Below are positions 36,929-46,742 of a stretch of 64,000 nucleotides of DNA, in pieces. The stretch lies in NCBI RefSeq assembly GCF_001447155.2, contig NZ_CP014754.1, forward strand, positions 310,001 to 374,000, read 5' to 3'. Numbering within the stretch: the first letter of the stretch is position 1; each line of letters starts with the position of its first letter. The notes under the pieces were generated by a model. It had not been told where the DNA came from. It searched no databases and saw only the letters and a list, made by a program, of their open reading frames with translations. Source of the stretch: Marinobacter sp. LQ44. GTDB lineage: Bacteria > Pseudomonadota > Gammaproteobacteria > Pseudomonadales > Oleiphilaceae. A program made the position numbers and the translations under genes.

Positions 36929-37845
36929 CGGCGCTCACCCTCCACCTGATTGAGAAAATGCCTGACCGGCGGCACCAGCAACTCGCTGACATCGATCTCA
37001 TTGCTGCTGTGTGGAACCGTGTTGGTGGTCACCAGCGTCTGCAGGCCGGTACCCAGAAGGTAGGTGTCCGAGGCCTCCGCAAAAATGCCATGCACCGCCG
37101 CACACAGGATGGCCTCCGTGCCTTGCGCCTTAAGTGCCCTGACACACTCGCCAATGGTGCGTCCGCTGGAAATAACGTCATCAATGATGACGGCTTTCCG
37201 GCCGTTATACGCCGAGATATCCGGCAAGGTGACTTCAACGCGCCGGTCACCCAGACGCTGCTTGGTGCCAATGACATAAGGATGGTTACTGGCCTGCGCG
37301 ATACTTGATACCCATTGCTCACTTTCCGCGTCCGGACCTACCAGCAACAGACCGTTTTGCCCCCGTAGCCAATCCGCCAGCGCCGGTGCTCCCTGAACAA
37401 CTTGCGTGGGTATGCTGTAGATTTCGTCAAGAGACTGGTACCTGTGCAAATGTGGATCAACAGTGATCAGCCAGTCGATATGTAAAGACAAAGACTGGGC
37501 AAACACCCTGGAGGTGACCGCCTCCCCTTCTTCGAAGCGTCGATCCTGGCGCATATAGCAAAGATAGGGCGCCACCAACCCAATCGACCTGGCACCGAGT
37601 TCCCGGAGAGTTTCAAAGAGAAACAGGAGAGCAAGGTATTTGGTGTCTGGATGCGTTAGGTCGGCCAATATTACGCAGTTCGCACCTTTGACTGATGTGA
37701 GCACACGTAAGTAGGACTCACCATCAGGGAACCTCCGCACCTCCAAACTTCCCGGCTCCAAGTTAAGCTGATCACAAAGCTTCTCCTGTAATGGGTGCGG
37801 GGTGAGGCTAAACAGCACATTTTTTTCAATAATGCCCACAGTCAT
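36925..37845 (-). CDS. Ribose-phosphate pyrophosphokinase (PRPP synthetase) family
   Basis: 306 residues with the PRPP-binding loop VIIDDVISSGRTIGEC (near residue 218), YLCYMRQDRRFEEGEA (the flexible ATP loop) and VDPHLHRYQ. The family makes PRPP from ribose 5-phosphate and ATP, and can run in reverse. It is a short, archaeal-like form rather than the housekeeping Prs. Coupled on both sides by four-base overlaps to the phosphorylase and beta-CASP genes. Confidence 0.88.
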   Translation of the reverse strand: MTVGIIEKNVLFSLTPHPLQEKLCDQLNLEPGSLEVRRFPDGESYLRVLTSVKGANCVILADLTHPDTKYLALLFLFETLRELGARSIGLVAPYLCYMRQDRRFEEGEAVTSRVFAQSLSLHIDWLITVDPHLHRYQSLDEIYSIPTQVVQGAPALADWLRGQNGLLLVGPDAESEQWVSSIAQASNHPYVIGTKQRLGDRRVEVTLPDISAYNGRKAVIIDDVISSGRTIGECVRALKAQGTEAILCAAVHGIFAEASDTYLLGTGLQTLVTTNTVPHSSNEIDVSELLVPPVRHFLNQVEGERR

Positions 37846-39356
37846 TCCTCTTGCGATACAGTGAAGATTGCCGGCCCCATATCGTTAAACGCCAGCGCAT
37901 AATCCTGCTGTCCCGGACTGTCACTGAGCAATTCATAGAGAGGCTCTCCCTTAGTGACTCTATCACCGACGGTCGCCAGTAGCCGCAGCCCTGCGGTAGA
38001 GCTGGCAGGTGCGCCTGCCAGCTTGGCGACACGGGCAAGCCGACGATTGTCGATAGACACGATTGTTCCGGATTCCGAGCACAGAACTGGGCGCCTAAAA
38101 CGGGCTTCACCTAAGCTCTTCAGTCCCCCCTGAGCCTTTGTTATGCGCTTGAACTGCTCCCAGGCAGAGCCGTCTTGAAGTAATCGCTCTGCTTTGATCA
38201 TCCCCTCTTTCACGCCAAGACCATCGGCCAGATCGAATAAATGGCCAGCCAGCAAGATGGCGCGGCTCCGTAGATCCTCTGGCGCACCCCGCTTTCCCTG
38301 CAACACGGCCAAAACATCACGGGCCTCCTCTGTCGGCCCGATCCCTGCACCAACCGGCTTGCTGCCGTCTGTCGCGATGCAGCGTACCTTCAGCCCACAG
38401 GCCGCCCCAACGCTTGTGAAAAGAGAGGCCAGCCGGTCGGCATCGCCGGGCGTTCGAACCTTGGCCGTCTCCCCCACCGGAATGTCAATCACCGCATGGG
38501 TGGAACCGGCAGCAATCTTCTTGGACAGCACCGAGGCCACGAGCTGGCCCTCACCATCAAGGTCCAGCGCTCTCTCGATGCGAATCAACAGGTCATCAGC
38601 CGGGCTGAGGTTCATCGCCCCACCCCAGGCGAGACAGGCACCGGTTTCTCTGACCACACGGCGAATCTCGTTCAGCCCAAGCCTCACATTGGTCAGCGCT
38701 TCCATGGTGTCCGCTGTTCCCGCCGGTGAGGTGATGGCACGGGAGGAGGTTTTAGGCATTACTAAGCCTGCTGCGCTGACGATCGACACAACCAGCGGCG
38801 TGGTCCGGTTGCCCGGCAGGCCTCCAACACAGTGTTTGTCGAACACACGATCCACGCCTGGCCAATCGAGCTGTTGTCCGCAATTCACCATCGCCTGGGT
38901 CAAAGCAACAATCTCATCGAAACCTAATCTGCCACCCGCACAAGCGCTCAGGAAACAGGCTATTTCGACATCGCTGTATTTGTGTGCGGAGATATCGGAG
39001 ACAATGCGGGCCATCTCAGCCGGAAGCAAGCTGTGTCCGAATACTTTCCGACGAACCAGACTCAAGGATTCGATATAGGGCGCATGATGTACTGAAACCA
39101 GGTCAGACTGAGCCACCCCGAGCCGCTCTATGGCGATATCTGAAAGCCCCGCATACCCTTTGGGAACCGTTTCATCAGACGAAATATTGAGAGTTGCGAT
39201 GATGGAACGTCCCTGCGAGGAAATTCCCACCCTGGAACTGGCGGCGAATCCTTCTGAAAGGCACACATCACAATCATCACGCATGTAGACGACAGGCTCC
39301 TGATGAGTATTGATACCCATCTTGAAAACCCGTAACTGACTGGAAGACGCCACCAT
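37842..39356 (-). CDS. AMP phosphorylase / thymidine phosphorylase family
   Basis: 504 residues. An N-terminal extension of about 90 residues precedes the phosphorylase core (HCVGGLPGNRTTPLVVSIVSAAGLVMPKTSSRAITSPAGTADTMEAL near residues 175-220), and a C-terminal biotinyl-like hammerhead domain follows. The extended form is that of archaeal AMP phosphorylase (TIGR02645-like group), which converts AMP and phosphate to adenine and ribose 1,5-bisphosphate. A thymidine phosphorylase role is the alternative. It precedes PRPP synthetase with a four-base overlap. Confidence 0.88.
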   Translation of the reverse strand: MVASSSQLRVFKMGINTHQEPVVYMRDDCDVCLSEGFAASSRVGISSQGRSIIATLNISSDETVPKGYAGLSDIAIERLGVAQSDLVSVHHAPYIESLSLVRRKVFGHSLLPAEMARIVSDISAHKYSDVEIACFLSACAGGRLGFDEIVALTQAMVNCGQQLDWPGVDRVFDKHCVGGLPGNRTTPLVVSIVSAAGLVMPKTSSRAITSPAGTADTMEALTNVRLGLNEIRRVVRETGACLAWGGAMNLSPADDLLIRIERALDLDGEGQLVASVLSKKIAAGSTHAVIDIPVGETAKVRTPGDADRLASLFTSVGAACGLKVRCIATDGSKPVGAGIGPTEEARDVLAVLQGKRGAPEDLRSRAILLAGHLFDLADGLGVKEGMIKAERLLQDGSAWEQFKRITKAQGGLKSLGEARFRRPVLCSESGTIVSIDNRRLARVAKLAGAPASSTAGLRLLATVGDRVTKGEPLYELLSDSPGQQDYALAFNDMGPAIFTVSQEE

Positions 39357-39402
39357 GTATCAACATCCTTTTCTGCGTCGAAGAATAATTTCAGTGCTCT
39401 GA

Positions 39403-39861
39403 TCAGAGGTCGTTCATACGCCCTACCTGCCTGGCCAATCGCATAGCTTCGTTCTCTTCCATGGTTAGCAACGATTGCAGTAATTCTTTCGCCTCGGGAA
39501 TCTCGGCTTTGTCGGCCATGGTGCGATAAAGGTCCTCTATCTGATCATGGAAATCGAATACTTCTCTGCATATGCCCTCAAAATCCAGCTGTGCGTAGGG
39601 CTCATCGCAGGTTCTGTGGGTCTTAATGGGATGGTGAGACAGGTAGTCGTAGACCCTTGTCTCCAATGCTTTGAAATCGCCCTGCGACTTGAATTCATTC
39701 ACGATACGTTCCATTTCCGATTCATGGGTCGCCAGATAGTCCAGCAGCGCCCGTGCTCGCTCCTCTTCATTCTTCGTAGCGCAATGTGACATACACCTTG
39801 CAAGGTGAGCATGCAAATCCCGTGTCCAGCTAATAAGTTCTCCAAAGGTTTTGATGTCCAT
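39403..39861 (-). CDS. Conserved helical protein with His/Cys motifs, copy 2
   Basis: 152 residues, same length as the protein at 11542 and closely similar (MDIKTFGELISWTRDLHAHL, CMSHCAT, HHPIKTHRTCDEPYAQLDFEG, ending RLARQVGRMNDL). The invariant His and Cys residues suggest a metal site in a helical bundle. It is the first gene after a TTCAG box and is 46 bp before the AMP phosphorylase gene. In both intact cases it travels with box-controlled operons, so it may be a shared sensor or buffer of this response; that is inference. Confidence 0.72.
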   Translation of the reverse strand: MDIKTFGELISWTRDLHAHLARCMSHCATKNEEERARALLDYLATHESEMERIVNEFKSQGDFKALETRVYDYLSHHPIKTHRTCDEPYAQLDFEGICREVFDFHDQIEDLYRTMADKAEIPEAKELLQSLLTMEENEAMRLARQVGRMNDL

Positions 39862-39932
39862 TTACCCGTTCCCCCTTGTTGTCATTAATCATGTCAGCAA
39901 ACAGCAATTACCTACCACTTAAACTCATAAGC

Positions 39933-39948
39933 CTGAATTCACACTGAA
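39933..39948 (-). promoter_or_regulatory. TTCAG box of the AMP phosphorylase operon
   Basis: CTGAA at 39933-39937 and 39944-39948, so TTCAG-N6-TTCAG reading leftward, about 75 bp before the helical-protein start. It would control the run of genes from 39861 toward 30.5 kb if there is no break in the 175-bp gap at 35398-35572. Confidence 0.6.
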
Positions 39949-40030
39949 AAACCCCAACAAAAGATGCAAAAAGAGTCGCTCAATAGCGTGGGCTTGATGA
40001 ACATCAATTTTTCCAATTGGAAGTGTTCGT

Positions 40031-42382
40031 CTACCCTAAGCCGTCCAGTTGGGTGCGCTTTAACAGGAGTGCATTTACCGCAACAAGAGCGGAGCTTCCA
40101 GACATTGCGAGCGCCGCTACTTCTGGGCTTATCACCAACGGATAGAACACGCCTGCCGCCGCGGGAAAGGCGATGACGTTATAGCCCACCGCCCAGAACA
40201 GGTTCTGGTGCATCTTGCGCAGGGTAGCGCGCGACAGCTCGATGGCTCCCAGCACATCGTAGGGGTCGCTCTTCATCAGCACCACGTCAGCGCTCTCAAT
40301 GGCCACATCGGTGCCGGCACCGATGGCGAAACCCACCTCCGCCTGGGTCAGTGCCGGGGCGTCATTGACACCGTCGCCCACCATGCCAACCTTCTTGCCC
40401 TGAGCCTGGAGCTCCTTGATCTTGTCTGCTTTCTGCCCCGGAAGGACATCGGCGATCACCATCTCAATGCCGAGTTCCCGGGCGATGCGCTCGGCGGTGG
40501 CCTGGTTGTCGCCGGTGAGCATCGCCACCTCCACCCCGCGTTCACGCATCTTTTTGACCATTGCAGTAGCGGTGGGGCGCGGCGCATCGGCAATGGCGAT
40601 AAGGCCGACCAGCTTCCCGTCCTGGGCGACGTGCACCACGGTCTGCCCCGCACTCTGCAGACGCGCGGCCTCGTCCTTCAGGCTCGCCATGTCGACCTTC
40701 TCTTCGTCCATCAGCCGGCGGTTGCCGAGCAGCACGGTCTTGCTGCCAATCTCCGCCCGCGCGCCCTTGCCCTCGATGTTGGTGAAGCCGGTCAGCGGAT
40801 CAAGCTGCAAGCCTTCGGCCTTACTTTGTATCGCCTGGGCCAGAGGATGGTCCGAGCCCTGCTCCACCGTCCCCGCCAGTGCGAGGACCGCCTCCTCGGT
40901 GCTGCCCGCCACCACGACCACCTCGACCACCTGCGGCTCGCCCATGGTCAGGGTGCCGGTCTTGTCGAAGACCACAATATCCAGCCGGGTGGCATCCTCA
41001 AGTGCAGAGGCATTCTTGAACAAGATGCCGTTCCTGGCACCGAGGCCGGTGCCCACCATCACCGCCATGGGCGTTGCAAGGCCCAGGGCGTCCGGGCAGG
41101 CGATCACGAACACGGTGATAGTCAGGGTCACGGCAAGCAGCAGGCTTTGGCCAATCCACCAGAACCAGACGGCGAAGGTGAGCAGGCCGATTACGATGGC
41201 AATCACCACCAGCCACTGTGACGCTTTGTCCGCCAGCAGCTGCGCCGGGGCCTTGGAGTTCTGCGCCTCCTGCACCAGCTTGACGATCTGCGCTAACGCG
41301 GTGTCGGAACCTACCTTGGTGGCGCGATACCTGAAGCTGCCGCTCTTGTTAATGGTGGCCCCGATCACCTTATCGCCGGGCTTTTTTTCCACCGGCATGG
41401 ACTCGCCAGTGAGCATGGACTCATCCACCAGGGACTCGCCCTCCAAGACCTCACCGTCCACCGGAATCTTATTGCCGGGGCGGATCACGACGATGTCGTC
41501 CTTCAGAACCTCAGCGGTGGGAACCTCCCGTTCCTGGCCATCACGCAACACAGTGGCCTTGGGCGGCGCGAGATCCATCAGCGAGCGGATGGCGTCCGAG
41601 GCACCGGCACGGGCGCGCATCTCCAGCCAATGGCCGAGCAGGATGAACACCAGCAGCACCGCCACCGCCTCGAAAAACTGCACACCCGGGAAAAAGAGCG
41701 TGGAACCGACGCTGAACAGGTAGCCAGTACCCACCGAGAGAACGACCAGCACAGCCATGTTGAGCACGCCGTTTTTCAGCGCGCGCCAGGCGGCAACAAA
41801 GAACGGCCAGCTTGGCCAGAGCACCGCGATGCTTGCCAGTAATAGCAACCACAGGTCTAGCCGCAGCCCGAAGGGCGGTGCTGGCGGTTCGAACAGCCCA
41901 CCCATGGGCGAATAAATGAAAATCGGGAGGCTGAAGATCAGGCAGACCCAGAAACGGTTGCGCATGTCGCGCACCATTGCCTGCATGTCCATGCTGCCGC
42001 CGTGGCCCATCTCGTGAGCCATCTCGTCCTTTGCGCCAGTATGTTCGCCGTGTTCAGCAGGATGCGCGGTATCGTCGTGGCCGGTGTGGGAGGCATGGCC
42101 ATCGTGGACGGGCATGGACACAGCCCCGGCTTCGGTCGGCGGGTCCCCCGGGTCGCAAACGTGCCTGGGCAACTGTTCTCCGGAACAGTGATAGCCGCAC
42201 TCGTGTATCCGGGCCTTGATAGCCTCAAGGTCCACCGTCGCCTCATCATAGGTGACGGTCGCGCTGCCGGCCACATAGTTGACCTCGGCCTTCTTAACGC
42301 CGGGCAATCTCAATAGCTGTTTCTCTACGCCCCGGGCACTCAGTGCCGATAGCAAGCCGCGGATCTCCACGACGGTATTTTT
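40031..42382 (-). CDS. Heavy-metal P1B-type ATPase with CPD motif
   Basis: 783 residues from the ATG at 42382 (aagggg just upstream; 20 extra residues are possible). A heavy-metal-associated-like N-terminal domain lacks a CxxC pair. It is followed by a His-rich linker ([21 protein letters not shown]), eight helices, and the transmembrane metal motif [15 protein letters not shown] here replaces the usual [18 protein letters not shown] and [10 protein letters not shown] complete the catalytic set. The His-rich linker and CopB-like layout suggest copper or silver export, but the ion is uncertain because of the changed motif. Confidence 0.9.
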   Translation of the reverse strand, partial: KNTVVEIRGLLSALSARGVEKQLLRLPGVKKAEVNYVAGSATVTYDEATVDLEAIKARIHECGYHCSGEQLPRHVCDPGDPPTEAGAVSMPVHDGHASHTGHDDTAHPAEHGEHTGAKDEMAHEMGHGGSMDMQAMVRDMRNRFWVCLIFSLPIFIYSPMGGLFEPPAPPFGLRLDLWLLLLASIAVLWPSWPFFVAAWRALKNGVLNMAVLVVLSVGTGYLFSVGSTLFFPGVQFFEAVAVLLVFILLGHWLEMRARAGASDAIRSLMDLAPPKATVLRDGQEREVPTAEVLKDDIVVIRPGNKIPVDGEVLEGESLVDESMLTGESMPVEKKPGDKVIGATINKSGSFRYRATKVGSDTALAQIVKLVQEAQNSKAPAQLLADKASQWLVVIAIVIGLLTFAVWFWWIGQSLLLAVTLTITVFVIACPDALGLATPMAVMVGTGLGARNGILFKNASALEDATRLDIVVFDKTGTLTMGEPQVVEVVVVAGSTEEAVLALAGTVEQGSDHPLAQAIQSKAEGLQLDPLTGFTNIEGKGARAEIGSKTVLLGNRRLMDEEKVDMASLKDEAARLQSAGQTVVHVAQDGKLVGLIAIADAPRPTATAMVKKMRERGVEVAMLTGDNQATAERIARELGIEMVIADVLPGQKADKIKELQAQGKKVGMVGDGVNDAPALTQAEVGFAIGAGTDVAIESADVVLMKSDPYDVLGAIELSRATLRKMHQNLFWAVGYNVIAFPAAAGVFYPLVISPEVAALAMSGSSALVAVNALLLKRTQLDGLG

Positions 42383-42481
42383 CATTCCTTGGTCCCCTTT
42401 CCTTAATTGGCCAACCGGAGCTTTTATCAGGCAGAAGAACACCCAGCATAAGCGCCACCCAGATCATCAGAGCATATCTAC

Positions 42482-42497
42482 CTGAATCCAAAATGAA
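42482..42497 (-). promoter_or_regulatory. Near-match to the TTCAG box
   Basis: Plus-strand CTGAA (42482-42486), six bases, ATGAA (42493-42497). Read leftward it is TTCAT-N6-TTCAG, one base off the box, about 100 bp before the CPD ATPase. Plausible but weaker than the other sites. Confidence 0.35.
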
Positions 42498-42563
42498 TCA
42501 CCGGCTTAAACCGAATCAGATTGTGATCTCGGTCAAGAAACCCCAGAGCCGCGTTCAAATCAT

Positions 42564-42929
<366 letters not shown>

Positions 42930-43005
42930 TTACACTCAGCTACACTGGCTGCGTCAGGATAGCACCCACTGAAACGATCCCCACAAATTAAAGAATTAGA
43001 GAGGA

Positions 43006-43728
43006 TCAGCCAAGCCTTCCAAGAACTGGAAACGTCGACAACATCCACGAGGCGAATAGAGTCATCTGACCGGTGAGCACCAACACGCCCATGACAACGA
43101 GTACCAGGCCTGCAAACACTCTCAGCAGTCGACTCCAGCGACTGAACCAGCGCACTCGTCGGCGAAAGTGCTCAATGAATAGGGCAGTTCCCAGGAAGGG
43201 AAGAGCCAGCCCTAACGAATAGGCAGCAAGATACAACATACCTGCCTCGGCGTTGGCATGGGTGGAGCTGAGCGCCAATATAGCCCCGAGTATGGGACCT
43301 ATACAGGGTGTCCAGCCGATGGCAAATGCTATCCCCAGAAGAAAGGCGGCAGTGGGACGTCCGCCTTCGAGTGACTGTCCAATGCGCCATTCGCGCTGCA
43401 ACGCCGGCATGCTCCACCAACCCAGCATAAACAGACCCATTAGAATGATGAGCACGCCGGCCACCAGGTTGGCCTCTTCACGATAGGCCATCAACCATTG
43501 TCCTAAAGCACTTGCGCTTGCTCCCAGGGCAATAAAGATCAGACTGAACCCCATCACAAAACACAGGCTCAGCCAAAGGGCCTTCAACCGATTCGAAGCC
43601 TCGGTCAGGGCACCTCCAGTCACGACCGACAGGTAGCCGGGAACCAGAGGTAGCGTGCAGGGTGAAAAAAACGATATGAGACCACCGGCAAACGCGGCGG
43701 CAATTCCCCAAGTTGCAAGATCAGGCAT
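43006..43728 (-). CDS. ccdA: CcdA/DsbD-family thiol-disulfide transport protein, paralogue
   Basis: 240 residues, the same length as the protein at 6996 and very similar throughout, keeping SPCTLPLVPGYLS and GWTPCIGPILG with both active cysteines. It is the only intact gene of a second copper-operon copy whose other genes are decayed at 43734-44485. Whether it is still expressed is unclear, since its original upstream genes and promoter are broken. Confidence 0.87.
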   Translation of the reverse strand: MPDLATWGIAAAFAGGLISFFSPCTLPLVPGYLSVVTGGALTEASNRLKALWLSLCFVMGFSLIFIALGASASALGQWLMAYREEANLVAGVLIILMGLFMLGWWSMPALQREWRIGQSLEGGRPTAAFLLGIAFAIGWTPCIGPILGAILALSSTHANAEAGMLYLAAYSLGLALPFLGTALFIEHFRRRVRWFSRWSRLLRVFAGLVLVVMGVLVLTGQMTLFASWMLSTFPVLGRLG

Positions 43729-43733
43729 TTAGC

Positions 43734-43855
43734 CCTCCAAGTTCGGTGAGTCTGTCAAATTGCCCAGAAATCGAATTTGATGCCTTCCCTGGACCTGCCG
43801 TTATTGATAATGGCCCGTGCCCGCCATAGCATCTTGCCAGTACCGCACCGTGGCG
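43734..43855 (-). pseudogene. 3' end of the membrane-anchored protein of the copper operon (relic)
   Basis: The leftward DNA matches the last roughly 25 codons of the gene at 6493 (GTGKMLWRARAIINNG, then GIKFDFWAI) and its spacing to ccdA. At about 43850 it joins directly to DNA resembling the first codons of the beta-propeller gene at 5139. The intervening propeller, cytochrome and most of this gene have been deleted. Confidence 0.8.
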
Positions 43856-43894
43856 GAGTTCAGGCGAAAAGGCATCACTTTCACAGAGCTGACC

Positions 43895-44171
43895 TCAGTA
43901 ATCCTTGTGTTCGCGGAAAACACGCTGCTGGCCGTTGGCGTTGAAGGCGATGACCTGATAATCGTCCTTCCGGCCCGTTTCCATGCCCCTGCATCATTTT
44001 CATGCACGCCTCAGTCATGGCTTTACGGTCTTCGGGGGACATATCAGACATCATATTCATCATCCCCCTCATGCCTTTTCCTTCGTCCTCGTGGGCCAAT
44101 GCAGAGAAGGATCCAATGGTTCCGGCCAGAAGAATCGCTGTGATGGTGAGCCTGGTTTTTGAATTGCGCAT
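43895..44171 (-). pseudogene. Fused relics of the Met-rich and DUF411 genes
   Basis: From ATG 44171 the frame reads MRNSKTRLTITAILLAGTIG and MSPEDRKAMTEACMKMMQGHGN, matching the Met-rich protein at 4239. It then runs out of frame into DNA for the last 30 codons of the DUF411 gene (RKDDYQVIAFNANGQQRVFREHKDY in the other frame, stop at 43895). An internal deletion made the fusion; a short exported Met-rich product could still be made. Confidence 0.8.
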
Positions 44172-44279
44172 TTGATTCACTCCATATAAAGCCCCGTTAC
44201 GAATGAACCGAAGGACGAGACTTTGTTGCAAGAACTAACGTTAATGAGTTTGCCGCGATGGGCAAAAACCGGTTAAGAC

Positions 44280-44485
44280 TCAGGAGTAATGTTCTGGAGG
44301 GGGTGTAATAGAAGCCAGGAAGGGATCCTGGTAGTGGGCCGCCTGTGCGGCAAAAATCAGCTGGGAACCGGTATCGGTAAAACTTGTGAAGTTCCCCGGC
44401 GGCAAGGCAAAGCAAACGCAGGCCCGCTGAACACCAAAAGCAGTGACAGCAACACAACAATAGTGGGGCGATTCTTTGCGGACAT
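44280..44485 (-). pseudogene. Relic of the secreted copper-operon protein
   Basis: From ATG 44485 it reads MSAKNRPTIVVLLSLLLVFSGPAFA, matching the signal peptide of the protein at 3739. It then skips the Met/Cys-rich centre and matches the tail, ending at the equivalent stop near 44280. Internally deleted and frameshifted. Confidence 0.8.
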
Positions 44486-44512
44486 CCTGCTTTCAAGCAC
44501 CAGTCTGTGACA

Positions 44513-44752
44513 TTAACAAATTAAGGCATACGATCGACCGATACGTTCCCAACAGACCAACACTATTTTATTCCGTTGTAAGCGTCCGCCGATGGCGCTG
44601 CTCTTCTGTGTCGGCAGTCGGGTTAGAACATCCCTTGGATACCCATAGGGATCATGCCCTTTCCGCATAGCCGACTGGATCAGCGTCATGACCGCAGCCG
44701 CGCGTTGACCACTGCGGAGTGATCCCAGGAACAGCCCAACGCACAGGGCCAC
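44513..44752 (-). pseudogene. IS66-family transposase C-terminal remnant
   Basis: The leftward frame contains GSLRSGQRAAAVMTLIQSAMRKGHDPYGYPRDVLTRLPTQ, the standard C-terminus of IS66 TnpC. Nothing else of an IS66 element is present. It adjoins the decayed copper operon and may mark the breakpoint. Confidence 0.8.
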
Positions 44753-44758
44753 GAGCCT

Positions 44759-44956
44759 TCACTTATACCTGACGCCGTGTCGATCGAAGATCTCATAAAC
44801 TTCCCCGGCCTCCTCCTGCGGCAACATCACCCGGATCGTCTGCTCTTCCTTATCAATAAAGATCACTTCCTGTGGGATTTCGCTGCCAATAAGATCGTCT
44901 CGCGTATTGCGTGCCTGATCCATGTTCTCGAACTTACCATTAATAGCTTTACCCAT
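44759..44956 (-). CDS. Small soluble protein of unknown function
   Basis: 65 residues with an alpha-beta pattern (KFENMDQARNTRDDLI, QTIRVMLPQEEAGEVYEIFDRHGVRY) resembling small stress-type domains that detect or bind ligands, but I cannot name the family. A good ribosome site (aaggag) lies before the ATG. The charged composition and intact frame support a real gene. Confidence 0.6.
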   Translation of the reverse strand: MGKAINGKFENMDQARNTRDDLIGSEIPQEVIFIDKEEQTIRVMLPQEEAGEVYEIFDRHGVRYK

Positions 44957-45167
44957 CGTGCTTCTCCTTGTTGTTTAGATTCCATCCAAAGCATAGCTAA
45001 CACATCAATTTCTGTAAATTTACGACGTTTCCAAGAGCCAAACGCTGCCTGAGACCTCCTCAACCGCAGCGTTCGTCAGCGACCCTTATCCTTCGGATTG
45101 TCTACCCCCGGTCGGGGCGACCCGCCCTCTATCAGGCGAATGTCTGTTCACCGCAACAGTGATAAGG

Positions 45168-46406
45168 TCAGAACTTGACCTCTCCCCACAACCAGGCCTT
45201 GTCCGTATCCACGCCACGACCATCGGCGGCATAGCTGGCGAACTTGGCACCCACCGTGTAGTGCTTGTTGATCGGGTAGACAGCCAGCAGCCCCAGCTCG
45301 GAGCCATAGCTCAGGCTATTGATGTCACTGCTGTAGTCATGATAAACGGCCAGCCACTTGACCCCCTTTGCTGAGGCACCCGCCGATACGTATAGATCCT
45401 GCAGGCCATCGTCCGGGGTGACCAGGAACTGGTCGGCCCAACCGTTCATCGCGTGAAGCGTCGCCAGAGGCGTCTGGAATGACCGGCCGTCGTCCGACTC
45501 CAGAGTCTCCATACCCACCTTAAAGGTCAGGCCGTAGACTGCGAGCCCCACTTCCGCCAGCCAATAAGCGGCCTCAAAGCTTTGCGGGTTGTCTGCATAG
45601 TCTTTCTGGATTGCGTACTCCAGGGTGTACAGGACCCTGGCGTCTTCCGATACATCGGTGCCACCTGCGAACCGCAAACCAAAATTCTGGGTTGAGTTGA
45701 CGTCTGCGTTGGTAAAGTCGAAAAGATAACCGTAAGTGGTCAGGGTTCCGGCAGCCAAGCCATGATACTGTGCGTTGAAAATCGGCGACTGCATTGGGAA
45801 ATTGCCATTAGGGCTGGCATCCGAGAACACCCGGTTAGCATTGTAAAGATAGCCCGCTGTGATCTTCGTGTCCGGAAGCGACTCGTTGGTGCCGACAAAG
45901 GCATCGAAGGTTTGTTCATTCTGGCGCCAGCCAACCGTACCGATAAACCGGTGATTGTCCAGAGCAAAGCGCTGACGGCCGTAGGTCAGGCTGGTATCCG
46001 AAAAACCTTTGTAACGCACGTAAATTTGGTTGACTTCGGTTTCCGTCGGATCAGCGACTACTGAGTGATCGGTTATGCCATTGATGGTGCTATTGTAGTT
46101 CTCATTCCCCACAGCGGACACATCTTCCGCCTCGGCAAACACCTCAAACCCCTTAAAATCACCAGTCCGGTACCCCAGTCGGGTTCGAACGGTAGAAGCA
46201 TGGGCTTGATCAAGAGGGTTGTCCTGATCCACAAATTCGTAACGGTAACGAACATCAAGCGAAACCTTTCCCCCGGTTAAGGCTTCGGTAAAGGTCATGG
46301 ACAGGACAGGCGTTGCGGCAGAGGCCAGAACCGAACCAATGGCAAAGACAAGCAACGACTTCTGGTTTTTTTGGCCATTCCTGGCAGTGAGCGGAGTTAG
46401 CATCAT
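45168..46406 (-). CDS. Outer-membrane porin, alginate-export-like barrel
   Basis: About 412 residues: a signal peptide ending ATPVLS, then VSLDVRYRYEFVDQDN and many amphipathic strands, with LGYRTGDFKGFEVFAEAEDVS, YGRQRFALDN and the C-terminal aromatic WLWGEVKF. This matches single-chain barrels of the alginate-export/DUF1302-like superfamily. Substrate unknown. ATG 46406 is six bases after gagg; an ATG two codons earlier abuts it. Its upstream region contains the long G tract. Confidence 0.75.
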   Translation of the reverse strand: MMLTPLTARNGQKNQKSLLVFAIGSVLASAATPVLSMTFTEALTGGKVSLDVRYRYEFVDQDNPLDQAHASTVRTRLGYRTGDFKGFEVFAEAEDVSAVGNENYNSTINGITDHSVVADPTETEVNQIYVRYKGFSDTSLTYGRQRFALDNHRFIGTVGWRQNEQTFDAFVGTNESLPDTKITAGYLYNANRVFSDASPNGNFPMQSPIFNAQYHGLAAGTLTTYGYLFDFTNADVNSTQNFGLRFAGGTDVSEDARVLYTLEYAIQKDYADNPQSFEAAYWLAEVGLAVYGLTFKVGMETLESDDGRSFQTPLATLHAMNGWADQFLVTPDDGLQDLYVSAGASAKGVKWLAVYHDYSSDINSLSYGSELGLLAVYPINKHYTVGAKFASYAADGRGVDTDKAWLWGEVKF

Positions 46407-46742
46407 TTTCATCCTCGAGTGGTACCTTCAGCGGCCGTATAAACGGTTGAATGGAGTCAATATTTCATCGATAAGTCGCTCGTTCAGTTTAGGGCGCCAA
46501 TGTCAGCGACAACCTTGATATCGGTCAGATTGAACCTGACTCTCAAGGGGTACCTCCATAGGCTCACAGGCAAAAAGAGCTGAACAACGCGCCACCACCT
46601 TATACGTCTCGCAAAGCCGTCCATACGGGTCTCATTTTTTCAGGAATACAGCCGGATCAGAGCTTAACTGCACCTTCAGGCTGACCAACTGATGGGTGTC
46701 CACCTCAATGTACACCAGAAACCTCAGATGAACTTTAACTTA

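Noticed and set aside
40208..41723. Two long rightward frames over the CPD ATPase
   Set aside because: Both are complements of a P-type ATPase with complete catalytic motifs.
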